Positions 1-7,994 of a DNA stretch of 64,000 nucleotides are shown piece after piece. The notes below the pieces were generated by a model. The model was not told the origin of the DNA. It worked only from the letters and a program-made list of their open reading frames with translations, and did not search any database. The translations under genes and the position numbers were made by a program. Each line of letters begins with the position of its first letter. Position 1 is the first letter of the stretch. The stretch is from Micromonospora lupini (lineage in GTDB: Bacteria; Actinomycetota; Actinomycetes; Mycobacteriales; Micromonosporaceae): NCBI RefSeq assembly GCF_026342015.1, contig NZ_JAPENL010000001.1, positions 186,001 to 250,000 on the forward strand, given 5' to 3'.

Positions 1-341
1 AGCGCAACGCGTACGAGGTCTTCGACAACTCGCGAGCCGACACCGACGCGGGCGCGGCGCTGAACCTGCTGCTGCACTCGAAGGGCGGCATCAACCGCAC
101 CCGCGCCAACGATCCCCGCACCGACAAGCTCCTGGAAGCCGGTCAGGCCACCGCCGATCAAGCGAAGCGGGCCGGCATCTACGCGCAGCTCCAACAGCGT
201 GTCGTCGCCGAGCAGGCCCTGGTGCTCCCGCTCTACGCGCCGGCCGACCAGATCGCGGCCAGCACCAGCGTCGGCGGGGTCCGCTTCGAGCCCACCGCCG
301 GGGTTCCCGCAAGCGCGTACGACCTGTGGATCGGCAGGTGA
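1..341 (+). CDS. C-terminal part of Dpp/Opp-type (family 5) ABC solute-binding protein
   Basis: This is the tail of a gene that begins before the window; 112 residues are readable from base 3 to a TGA at 339-341. The piece contains the stretch LLLHSKGGINRTRANDP, then a helical KAGIYAQLQQRVVAEQALVLPLY segment and ends DLWIGR. A 'Q..(V/L)..E.(A/P)..(L/I)PLY' segment shortly before the end is typical of family 5 binding proteins for peptides, nickel or opines. The next gene, a Dpp-type permease, starts one base after the stop, so this is almost certainly the extracellular receptor of the importer encoded downstream. The ligand cannot be told from this fragment. Signal peptide and lipobox would lie outside the window. 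Confidence 0.8.
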   Translation, partial: RNAYEVFDNSRADTDAGAALNLLLHSKGGINRTRANDPRTDKLLEAGQATADQAKRAGIYAQLQQRVVAEQALVLPLYAPADQIAASTSVGGVRFEPTAGVPASAYDLWIGR

Positions 342-342
342 C

Positions 343-1278
343 ATGAACAGCTCACCCCTGCGCGCGGCGGCCCGCCGGCTCGCCGCCGGACTTGTCGTCC
401 TCTGGGCCGCCGCCACCGCCGCGTACCTGGCCCTGCTTGTCGCGCCCGGAAACACGGTGGACACGATCGTCGGCGACGGGGCGGACACCCCGCAGATCCG
501 TGCCCAGATCATCGCCGAGTGGAGCCTGGACCGGCCCGCGGTCGTCCAGTACCTCGACTACCTGCGGCGGCTCGCCGGCGGCGACCTGGGCCGCTCCTAC
601 TTCCTGCAACGGCCCGTCGCAGAGGTGATCGGCGAACAGCTCGCACCCACGCTCGCCCTCGCCCTCGCCGCCGCGGGCCTCGGGGTGCTGCTCGCCCTCG
701 TCCTCGCCGTCGCCACCGCCGGGGACCGTCGTCCCTGGCTCCGCAGGGCCAGCTCCGGCGCCGAACTGCTGCTGGTCTCCACCCCACCCTTCCTGATCGG
801 CATCGTGCTGCTCAGCGTCCTGTCGTTCCGGTTCGGACTGTTCCCGGTCTCCGGCGACCAGGGCATCGGCGCGCTGGTGCTGCCCGCCGTCACGCTTGCG
901 CTGCCCGTCGCGGGACTGCTCGCCCAGGTGCTCCGCGACGGGCTCGACCGGGCACTCGACGAGCCGTTCGTGCTGACCGCCCGGTCCCGGGGCGTACGGG
1001 AACGAACTGTGCTCCTGCGGCACGCGCTGCGGCACGCGCTGCTGCCGGCCGTCACCCTTGCCGGCTGGCTCTTCGGCATCCTGCTGGGCGGCGCCGTCAT
1101 CGTCGAGCAGGTCTTCGGTCGACCCGGCCTCGGCCAGGTCACTCTCACGGCGGTGACAAGCAAGGACATGCCTGTGGTGCTGGCGGTGGTCACCCTGTCC
1201 GCCGCCGTCTACGTCGCGGTCAACACCATCGCGGACCTGACGTACCTGCTTGTCGACCCGCGCCTGAGGAGGAGCTGA
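343..1278 (+). CDS. ABC transporter permease, DppB/OppB type
   Basis: 311-residue inner-membrane permease of a peptide/nickel/opine-type ABC importer. The ATG at 343 sits one base after the stop of the binding-protein gene; a longer in-frame reading from 199 would overlap that gene and is rejected. The protein has an N-terminal membrane segment (about 12-34), the GGDLGRSY motif common in DppB-type permeases near residue 80, and several further hydrophobic spans. The EAA-like cytoplasmic loop, EPFVLTARSRGVRERTVLLR (about 205-225), docks on the ATPase. It should pair with the DppC-type permease encoded four bases downstream. Substrate is not predictable from the sequence, but the linked monooxygenase genes suggest an organic nutrient that is oxidised after uptake. 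Confidence 0.9.
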   Translation: MNSSPLRAAARRLAAGLVVLWAAATAAYLALLVAPGNTVDTIVGDGADTPQIRAQIIAEWSLDRPAVVQYLDYLRRLAGGDLGRSYFLQRPVAEVIGEQLAPTLALALAAAGLGVLLALVLAVATAGDRRPWLRRASSGAELLLVSTPPFLIGIVLLSVLSFRFGLFPVSGDQGIGALVLPAVTLALPVAGLLAQVLRDGLDRALDEPFVLTARSRGVRERTVLLRHALRHALLPAVTLAGWLFGILLGGAVIVEQVFGRPGLGQVTLTAVTSKDMPVVLAVVTLSAAVYVAVNTIADLTYLLVDPRLRRS

Positions 1279-1282
1279 CCCG

Positions 1283-2170
1283 ATGACAGTCACCCTGGCC
1301 CCGGCAACCACCGACGCGCACATACCCCACCCGTCCACCCCGCCCGCCCCGACCGTCCGCCGACGCCGGTGGCGACCAGGGCTGCTCACCGCCGGGGCGT
1401 ACCTGCTCCTGCTCGTGGTCGCCGCGGTCTGGCCGGCGGTCCTGGCGCCCGGTGACCCGCTCGCGGCGGACCCGCTGGGAGTGCTCGAAGCGCCGAGCGC
1501 CGCGCACTGGTTCGGCACCGACCACCTCGGCCGTGACGTGTGGACCCGGGTCGTGCACGGGGCCGGGCACTCGCTCACCATCGGGGTGGCCGCCACGGCG
1601 ATCGCTGTCACCGGCGGCGTGCTGCTCGGTCTGCTCGCCGGTCTCACCCACCGGCTCGCCGACGAGACCCTCAGCCGCGCCTTCGACGCCATCTCGGCCT
1701 TTCCGATCCTGCTCCTGGCGTTGCTGTTCATCGCCGTCGCCGGGCCGGGCACGGTCAGCCTGATCATCGCCATCGGCGTCGCCACCCTGCCGCACCACGC
1801 CCGGGTGGTGCGTGGTCAGACACTGCTCGTCCGCCGCGCCGCATACGTCGAACAGGCAGTCACCTTCGGCCTGTCCCGACGCCGGCTGGTGGCGCGGCAC
1901 GTCCTGCCCAACGTGATCGGCCCGGTGCCGGTTCTCGCGGTGATCGGGCTCGGCGAGGCGATCATGATCGCCGCCGGGCTCAGCTTCCTCGGCATGGGTC
2001 CACAGCCACCGTCGCCCGAGTGGGGCGCGATGCTCTCCGAGGGACGCAACTACCTCCAGGTGGCCTGGTGGATCACCGTCCTGCCCGGCGTCGCGGTCAC
2101 CGCGACAGTCGTGGCGTTGACAGTCGTCGGCCGGCACTGGCAGACCCGCTTCGACGGGCGGCAGCGCTGA
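1283..2170 (+). CDS. ABC transporter permease, DppC/OppC type
   Basis: 295-residue second permease of the same importer. It opens with a cytoplasmic tail rich in Pro and Arg, then a membrane span (about 35-55). Next comes the DppC signature FGTDHLGRDVWTRVV near residue 75, in the usual place before the transmembrane core. An EAA-type loop, FGLSRRRLVARHVLPN, lies near 195-210. The gene starts four bases after the previous stop, and its own TGA shares one base with the ATG of the following ATPase gene (TGATG). That spacing implies translational coupling. Family assignment is firm; the transported compound is unknown. Confidence 0.9.
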   Translation: MTVTLAPATTDAHIPHPSTPPAPTVRRRRWRPGLLTAGAYLLLLVVAAVWPAVLAPGDPLAADPLGVLEAPSAAHWFGTDHLGRDVWTRVVHGAGHSLTIGVAATAIAVTGGVLLGLLAGLTHRLADETLSRAFDAISAFPILLLALLFIAVAGPGTVSLIIAIGVATLPHHARVVRGQTLLVRRAAYVEQAVTFGLSRRRLVARHVLPNVIGPVPVLAVIGLGEAIMIAAGLSFLGMGPQPPSPEWGAMLSEGRNYLQVAWWITVLPGVAVTATVVALTVVGRHWQTRFDGRQR

Positions 2171-3825
2171 TGGCCCCCCTGCTCGCGGTCGAGGACCTGC
2201 ACGTCGACTTCGACACCCCCACCGGACGGGTCGCGGCGGTCCGAGGGATCAGCCTCACCGTCGAGCGCGGCGAGTGCGTGGCCATCGTCGGCGAGTCCGG
2301 GTCCGGCAAGAGCGTCACCGCCCGTACCCTGGTCGGCCTCGCCGGCCCCGGCGCGAGCGTCCGCGCCGCCCGGCTCGACCTTGCCGGCCAGGATGTCCGT
2401 GGCCACCGCCCACGGGACTGGCGACGGGTACGCGGACGGCTCGCCGGGCTCGTCCTGCAGGACGCGTTGGTCTCCCTCGACCCGCTGCGTACCGTGGGCG
2501 CCGAGATCGGCGAGGTGCTCGCCACCCACGGCATCGTCGGCCGCCGCGAACGGGCCGGCCGGGTCACCCATTTGCTCGACGAGGTCCACCTCCCGGAGCC
2601 GGAGCGCCGCGCCCGGCAGTACCCGCACCAGCTCTCCGGCGGGCTGCGGCAGCGGGCGCTCATCGCCTCGGCGATCGCCGGGGAACCGGCCCTGCTCATC
2701 GCCGACGAGCCGACCACCGCGCTTGACGTCACCGTGCAGGCGCAGATCCTGCGGCTGCTCGCCGAGCGGCGGGCAGCCGGGGTGAGTCTGCTGCTGATCA
2801 GCCACGACCTCGCGGTGGTCGCCCAGGTCGCCGACCGGGTGCTGGTCATGCGCGACGGTCGGATCGTCGAGCACGGCCCCACCGCCGGGCTGCTGCGGGC
2901 CCCGGCACATCCGTACACCCGGCAGTTGCTGGCGGCGGTGCCCTCGGCGTCGTCGCGGGGGTACCGGCTCGCCGCCGCCGCGGTCGGGCGTGACGGCGGC
3001 GTCGCGCGGCGGGAGGCGCTGCCCGCCCGTCCCGAGGTCCGCCCGGGCGACACGCTTCTCGACGCGACCGGGTTGACCAAGAGGTACGGCGACCACACGG
3101 TCGTGCGGGACGTCTCCTTCACCATCGCGCGGGGCGAGACGTTGGGGCTGGTGGGGGAGTCCGGGTCCGGTAAGAGCACCCTGGCCCGGATCGTCGCCGG
3201 CCTCCTGGCCGCCGACTCCGGCGCCGTCACCTTCGAGAACGCGCCGTGGTCCGGGGTGCCCGAACGGGTCCGTCGCCCGCTGCGCCGCCGGCTGCAACTG
3301 ATCTCCCAGGACCCCCTGAGCTCCTTCGACCCGCGCTACCGCGTAGCCCAGGTCGTCGGGGAGAACCTCGACCCCGACGTCCGTCGGGGCGATCGCCGCG
3401 ACCGTGTCGTCGACCTGCTGCGTCGCGTCGGCCTCGGGCCGGAGCTGCTCGACCGGCACCCGCGACAGCTCTCCGGCGGACAGCGGCAGCGCGTCGCCAT
3501 CGCCCGCGCGATCGCCCCACGACCCACCCTGATCGTCTGCGACGAGCCGGTCTCCGCGCTCGACGTCTCGGTCCAGGCCCAGGTCCTCGACCTGCTGGCC
3601 GATCTGCGTGCCACCGACGGCACGGCTCTGCTCCTCATCTCCCACGACCTGGGCGTGGTGCACCACCTCAGCGACCGCGTGCTGGTCATGCACGACGGCG
3701 CGGTGGTCGAGCAGGGCCCGGTCGGCGATGTCTTCACCTACCCCCGACACGACTACACCCGGTCCCTGCTCGACGCGTTGCCCACGCTCGTCACGGCCGG
3801 CCGACCGCAGGAGGTACGCCAATGA
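2170..3825 (+). CDS. Fused double ABC ATPase (DppD-DppF type)
   Basis: 551-residue protein carrying both ATPase domains of a Dpp/Opp-type importer on one chain. Domain 1 has Walker A GESGSGKS at 41-48, the signature LSGGLRQR at about 155 and Walker B LLIADEPTTALD. Domain 2 has a second GESGSGKS at about 329-336, the signature LSGGQRQR at about 434 and LIVCDEPVSALD. The HPYTRQLLAAVPS stretch after domain 1 matches the oligopeptide-transporter C-terminal element. Start chosen at the ATG overlapping the previous stop. The stop overlaps the next start by ATGA. Fused double ATPases of this sort occur in other actinomycete importers, so the fusion itself is not exceptional. Confidence 0.93.
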   Translation: MAPLLAVEDLHVDFDTPTGRVAAVRGISLTVERGECVAIVGESGSGKSVTARTLVGLAGPGASVRAARLDLAGQDVRGHRPRDWRRVRGRLAGLVLQDALVSLDPLRTVGAEIGEVLATHGIVGRRERAGRVTHLLDEVHLPEPERRARQYPHQLSGGLRQRALIASAIAGEPALLIADEPTTALDVTVQAQILRLLAERRAAGVSLLLISHDLAVVAQVADRVLVMRDGRIVEHGPTAGLLRAPAHPYTRQLLAAVPSASSRGYRLAAAAVGRDGGVARREALPARPEVRPGDTLLDATGLTKRYGDHTVVRDVSFTIARGETLGLVGESGSGKSTLARIVAGLLAADSGAVTFENAPWSGVPERVRRPLRRRLQLISQDPLSSFDPRYRVAQVVGENLDPDVRRGDRRDRVVDLLRRVGLGPELLDRHPRQLSGGQRQRVAIARAIAPRPTLIVCDEPVSALDVSVQAQVLDLLADLRATDGTALLLISHDLGVVHHLSDRVLVMHDGAVVEQGPVGDVFTYPRHDYTRSLLDALPTLVTAGRPQEVRQ

Positions 3826-5030
3826 CCGAGAAGACCCTGCACCTGGCCGTGGCACTTGACGGCCTGGGCTGGCACCCGGCGGCCTGGCGGCGCTCGCGCG
3901 CCGGAGCGTCAGCGCCGCTGACCGCCCGCTACTGGGCCGCGCTCGCCGGCGAGGCCGAGAAGGCCACTCTGGACCTGCTCACCATCGAGGACAGCCTCGA
4001 CCTCCAGTCGTCGCGGCCCGACGGCCCGGACGGCCGCGCCGACGAGCTCCGGGGGCGTCTCGACGCGGTGCAGATCGCGGCCGGGGTCGCCCCGCTGACC
4101 CGGCACATCGGGCTGGTCCCGACCACCAGCACCACCCACACCGAACCGTTCCACGTCTCGACCGCCGTGGCCACGCTTGACCACATCAGCGGTGGGCGGG
4201 CCGGTTGGCGGCCCCGGGTCTCGGCCCGCCGAGCCGAGGCCGGGCACTTCGGCCGCCGCGAGATCCCCGTGCTGGACCCGACCCGGCTCGACGAGCCGGA
4301 GACGGTACGGCTCGTCGGCGACCTCTTCGCCGAGGCCGGCGACGCGGTGGACGTGGTACGCCGACTCTGGGACAGCTGGCAGGACGACGCCGAGATCCGG
4401 GACGTGGCGACAGGCCGTTTCGTGGATCGGGACCGGCTGCACTACGTCGACTTCACCGGGCGGTGGTTCTCGGTCAAGGGCCCCTCCATCGTGCCCCGGT
4501 CACCGCAGGGCCAGCCGGTGGTCGCCGTGCTGGCCCACTCGTCGGTGCCGTACGCCTTCGCCGCCCGGCACGCCGACGTCGTCTTCGTCACCCCGACCGA
4601 CCCCGGACACGCCGCCGCCGTCGTCGCGGAGGTCCGGGCTGTCGAGGAGACAGTCGGCCGCGGCGGGCCACCGCTGCGCGTCCTCGCCGACCTGGTCGTG
4701 CTGCTCGACGAGACGCCGACGCTCGCCCGCAAGCGCAGGAACCGTCTCGACGACCTGCACGGCGCGCCGTTCACGTCGGACGCGGCCCTCTTCTCCGGTA
4801 CGCCGGGGCAGCTCGTCGACCTGCTGGTCGAGTGGCACCGGGCCGGGGTGGACGGTTTCCGGCTGCGGCCGGCCGTCCTCCCCGACGATCTGACCGCGAT
4901 CACCCGGGCGCTGGTGCCGGCGCTGCGTGCACGCGGTCTCTTCCGCGCCGGATATCCGGGCGGGACGCTTCGTGGCCTGCTCGGCCTGACCCGACCGGCC
5001 AGCCGCTACGCCGTCGCCGCGACCGCCTGA
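3822..5030 (+). CDS. Luciferase-like (LLM) flavin-dependent monooxygenase
   Basis: 402-residue TIM-barrel flavoenzyme of the bacterial luciferase superfamily, which uses reduced FMN or F420 and, in the monooxygenase members, molecular oxygen. Recognisable elements are an N-terminal LHLAVALDGLGWHPAAW strand, the THTEPFHVSTAVATLDHISGGRAGWR segment (the LDxxSxGR cofactor motif) at about 105-130, and FTGRWFSVKGPSIVPRSPQGQPVV in the second half. The last two are typical of the NtaA/SnaA/DszA branch, although the body is shorter. Start is the ATG overlapping the preceding ATPase stop. It is the first of four such enzymes in this operon. The substrate is not identifiable from sequence alone. Confidence 0.85.
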   Translation: MTEKTLHLAVALDGLGWHPAAWRRSRAGASAPLTARYWAALAGEAEKATLDLLTIEDSLDLQSSRPDGPDGRADELRGRLDAVQIAAGVAPLTRHIGLVPTTSTTHTEPFHVSTAVATLDHISGGRAGWRPRVSARRAEAGHFGRREIPVLDPTRLDEPETVRLVGDLFAEAGDAVDVVRRLWDSWQDDAEIRDVATGRFVDRDRLHYVDFTGRWFSVKGPSIVPRSPQGQPVVAVLAHSSVPYAFAARHADVVFVTPTDPGHAAAVVAEVRAVEETVGRGGPPLRVLADLVVLLDETPTLARKRRNRLDDLHGAPFTSDAALFSGTPGQLVDLLVEWHRAGVDGFRLRPAVLPDDLTAITRALVPALRARGLFRAGYPGGTLRGLLGLTRPASRYAVAATA

Positions 5031-5044
5031 GTCTGGAGACCGTC

Positions 5045-6400
5045 ATGCCCAAGCAGATCATCCTGGCCGCGCACTTCCCCGGCGTGAACAACACCACGGT
5101 CTGGAGCGATCCGGACTCCGGCAGCCAGATCGACTTCTCCTCCTTCGTCCACCTGGCCCGCACGGCGGAACGGGGCACGTTCGACTTCATCTTCCTCGCC
5201 GAAGGGCTGCGCCTGCGCGAGCAGCGAGGCCGCATCCACGACCTGGACGTGGTCGGCCGCCCGGACACGTTGACCCTGCTCGCCGCCCTCGCCGCGGTCA
5301 CCACCCACCTGGGCCTGGCCGGCACGCTCAACACGACCTTCCGGGAGCCGTACGAGCTGGCCCGCCAGTTGGCCAGCCTCGACCACCTCTCCGGTGGGCG
5401 GGCCGCCTGGAACGTCGTCACCACCTCCGACGCGTTCACCGGGGAGAACTTCCGCCGGGGCGGCTACCTCGACCGTTCGCTGCGCTACGAACGGGCCGCC
5501 GAGTTCGTGCGTACCGCCCGGACGCTGTGGGAGTCGTGGCCGGCGGGAGCGATCGTGGGGGACCAGGACGGCGGCCGGTACGTCGCGGACGCCGACCCGG
5601 GCGCCTTCGCCCACCACGGCGACCAGTTCGACATCGCCGGGCACTTCACCGTTCCGCGCAGTCCGCAGGTGCACCCGGTGATCCTGCAGGCCGGCGACTC
5701 GCCCGACGGGCGCGAGTTCGCGGTGTCCAGCGCGGATGCGATCTTCTCGCGGCACGGCACCCTGGAGGCCGGTCAGGAGTTCTACCGGGACGTGAAGTCC
5801 CGGCTGGCCCGGTTCGGTCGCCACCCCGACGAGTTGAAGATCATTCCCGGGGTCACAGTCGTCCTCGGTGACACCGACGCCGAGGCGCAGGAACGCGCCC
5901 ACCACATCCGCCGCCAGCAGGTCAGTCCGCAGACCGCGATCCTGTTGGTGGAGCAGCTGTGGAACCGTGACCTGTCCGGGTACGACCCCGACGGCCCGCT
6001 GCCCGCCGAGGACCCGGACGTCACCGCCGACACGATCAGCAGGGGTCGGGCCGGCATGTACCCCGACCCGGTCGCCACCGCCCGGCAGTGGCGGACGTTG
6101 GCCGAGGAGAAGGGCCTCGGCATGCGCGACCTGGTCATCGAGGTCACCGGCCGGCAGTCGTTCGTCGGCACCGCGCGGCAGGTCGCCGAGCGGATGGACC
6201 ACTTCGTGCAGTCCGACGCCGCCGACGGGTTCATCCTGGTGCCGCACCTGACCCCGGGTGGTCTCGACGAGTTCGTCGACCAGGTCGTTCCGCTGCTGCA
6301 GGAGCGCGGAGTGTTCCGCGCCGAGTACACCGGCACCACCCTGCGTGACCACCTCGGCCTCGGCCCCGCCCGCCCGGTCACCCCGGTCGGTGCGGCGTGA
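5045..6400 (+). CDS. NtaA/SnaA/DszA-family FMNH2-dependent monooxygenase
   Basis: 451-residue flavin monooxygenase of the two-component class that depends on a separate flavin reductase. It shows the family hallmarks: an N-terminal segment leading to HFPGVNNTTVW, HLARTAERGTFDFIFLAEGL, LASLDHLSGGRAAWNVVTTSD at about 110-130, ENFRRGGYLDRSLRYERAAEF, and DIAGHFTVPRSPQVHPVILQAGDSPDGREFA near 200-230. The C-terminal GTARQVAERMDHFVQSDAADGFIL region is also characteristic. Relatives act on nitrilotriacetate, pristinamycin IIB, dibenzothiophene sulfone or N-acetylated S-alkyl cysteines. The next gene, an acetyltransferase, starts within its stop codon (GTGA), which hints that an acetylated intermediate may be the substrate (inference). 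No flavin reductase gene is visible nearby. Confidence 0.92.
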   Translation: MPKQIILAAHFPGVNNTTVWSDPDSGSQIDFSSFVHLARTAERGTFDFIFLAEGLRLREQRGRIHDLDVVGRPDTLTLLAALAAVTTHLGLAGTLNTTFREPYELARQLASLDHLSGGRAAWNVVTTSDAFTGENFRRGGYLDRSLRYERAAEFVRTARTLWESWPAGAIVGDQDGGRYVADADPGAFAHHGDQFDIAGHFTVPRSPQVHPVILQAGDSPDGREFAVSSADAIFSRHGTLEAGQEFYRDVKSRLARFGRHPDELKIIPGVTVVLGDTDAEAQERAHHIRRQQVSPQTAILLVEQLWNRDLSGYDPDGPLPAEDPDVTADTISRGRAGMYPDPVATARQWRTLAEEKGLGMRDLVIEVTGRQSFVGTARQVAERMDHFVQSDAADGFILVPHLTPGGLDEFVDQVVPLLQERGVFRAEYTGTTLRDHLGLGPARPVTPVGAA

Positions 6401-6912
6401 GCCCGCCGGTCACCGTGTGCCGGCGACGCGGGGACGATCCGGACGCCGCCGCCCTGCGCGCGGCGATGACCACGGAACTGCGTCGGCGGTACGCCGACCG
6501 CCCCGCCGACCCGATCCACCTGCCGGACACCCAGGTGCTCGCCCCGACCTCGGTGGCCTGGACGGGTGTGGCGTACACCGTCGACGCCACGCCGGTCGGG
6601 CACGCCGCGCTGCGCTGGCACGGCCCCGACCTGGAACTCAAACGGATGTACGTGCTGCCCGCCCATCGGGGGCGCGGAGTCGCCGCGATCCTGCTCGACG
6701 CGGTCCGCGAGGCCGCCGGCCAGCTCGGCGCGGCACGGATCGTGCTGCAGACCGGTGACCGCCAGCCCGACGCGGTCCGCCGGTACGAGCGGGCGGGCTA
6801 CCACCCGATCCCGGTCTTCGCCCCGTACGACGCCCTGCCGTACTCGCGCTGCTTCGCCCTTGCGGTGCGCCCGCCCCTGACCCTGCCGCCGAAAGTGACG
6901 GTCCCGGCATGA
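6397..6912 (+). CDS. GNAT-family N-acetyltransferase
   Basis: 171-residue acetyltransferase with the GNAT acetyl-CoA fold. Motif A is LKRMYVLPAHRGRGVAAILLDAV at about 80-102, where the R-G-x-G-x-A pattern binds the pyrophosphate of acetyl-CoA; motif B is VLQTGDRQPDAVRRYERAGYHPI. The GTG start overlaps the upstream monooxygenase stop, and the stop overlaps the next monooxygenase ATG, so it is co-translated between two flavoenzymes. In Bacillus, a GNAT next to LLM-type monooxygenases takes part in the use of S-modified cysteines, where the amine is acetylated before oxidation. A similar job here is plausible but not shown by the sequence. Confidence 0.88.
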   Translation: MSPPVTVCRRRGDDPDAAALRAAMTTELRRRYADRPADPIHLPDTQVLAPTSVAWTGVAYTVDATPVGHAALRWHGPDLELKRMYVLPAHRGRGVAAILLDAVREAAGQLGAARIVLQTGDRQPDAVRRYERAGYHPIPVFAPYDALPYSRCFALAVRPPLTLPPKVTVPA

Positions 6913-7976
6913 AGTTTCTGCTGATAACCCTGATCACCCATCTGCCCGACCCGGTCACCGGCCGGCGCAGGAGCACCACCGACCGGTTCCGCGAGGTGAT
7001 CGACACCGCAGTTCTCGCCGAGGAGCTCGGCTTCGACGGGTACGGCGTCGGCGAGCGGCACGAACGCCCCTTCATCTCCTCCTCGCCGCCTGTGGTGCTG
7101 AGCCACATCGCGGCCCGGACCGCCACGATCCGGCTCTTCACCGCTGTCACCACCCTGAGCCTGCTCGATCCGGTCCGCGCCTACGAGGACTACGCCACCC
7201 TCGACCACCTCTCCGACGGACGGCTCGAACTGATCATCGGCAAGGGCAACGGCGCCGCGCAGGCCCAGCTCTTCCACGTCACCGCCGACGACCAGTGGGA
7301 CCGCAACCGGGAGGGCTACGAGCTGTTCCGTCGGCTCTGGCGGGAGGAGAAGGTGACCTGGTCCGGGACGTACCGGCCGTCGCTCACCGAGGCCGAGACC
7401 TGGCCCCGCCCGCTGCAACAGCCCATCCGGGTCTGGCACGGCAGTGCCACCAGCAGGGAGTCGGTCGACCTCGCCGCCCGCTACGGCGACCCGATCTTCT
7501 CGGCCAACGTCACCAACCCCATCGAGCCCTACGCCGAGCTGATCCGCCACTACCGGGATCGGTGGGTCCACTACGGACACGACCCGGCCGACGCCCTCGT
7601 CGGCGCCGGGACCGCGGGATTCCACGTGGCGCGCACGTCGCAGGAGGCGATCGAGAGGTACCGGCCGATCTTCGACGCCCGGCTCGCCGCGTTCGGCCGG
7701 CTCGGCATTCCGCCGGTCTTCCACACCCTGTCCGACGCCATCGAGCGCAGCTCGATGCTCGTGGGAAGTCCGCAGCAGATCATCGACAAGGTGCTGCGCT
7801 ACCACGAGCAGTTCGGCCACGAGGTCATCCACCTCCAGGCCGACCACGACGGGCTGACCGACAAGCAGCACCGGGAGAGCCTGGAGCTGTTCCAGGCCGA
7901 GGTGGCGCCGGTGCTGCGCCGGGAGATCCCCAGCCGCCCCTTCCGCGCGCCGGTGACCGCCGTCGCGCCGGCCTGA
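6909..7976 (+). CDS. LLM-class flavin-dependent oxidoreductase
   Basis: 355-residue luciferase-superfamily protein. Visible features are VIDTAVLAEELGFDGYGVGERHERPFISSSP (about 29-60), the cofactor motif YATLDHLSDGRLELIIGKGN (about 95-115) and VWHGSATSRESVDLAARYGDPIFS. The last corresponds to the strand-helix that closes the flavin pocket. The C-terminal MLVGSPQQIIDKVLRYHEQFGHE is also typical of the family. Start is the ATG overlapping the GNAT stop. It resembles the alkanal-monooxygenase-like branch more than the NtaA branch, so it is unlikely to be a simple duplicate of the gene at 5045. Confidence 0.87.
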   Translation: MKFLLITLITHLPDPVTGRRRSTTDRFREVIDTAVLAEELGFDGYGVGERHERPFISSSPPVVLSHIAARTATIRLFTAVTTLSLLDPVRAYEDYATLDHLSDGRLELIIGKGNGAAQAQLFHVTADDQWDRNREGYELFRRLWREEKVTWSGTYRPSLTEAETWPRPLQQPIRVWHGSATSRESVDLAARYGDPIFSANVTNPIEPYAELIRHYRDRWVHYGHDPADALVGAGTAGFHVARTSQEAIERYRPIFDARLAAFGRLGIPPVFHTLSDAIERSSMLVGSPQQIIDKVLRYHEQFGHEVIHLQADHDGLTDKQHRESLELFQAEVAPVLRREIPSRPFRAPVTAVAPA

Positions 7977-7994
7977 CCAGAAACGGGGACCACG

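Noticed and set aside
2050..3855. 601-codon minus-strand frame opposite the ATPase gene, and similar long antisense frames at 352-1785, 5006-6352, 7998-9503, 28525-29796, 29971-31605 and 61752-63698
   Set aside because: They mirror strong plus-strand genes with recognisable motifs, have low-complexity Arg/Gly/Asp-rich products and no family features; they arise from the high GC content.
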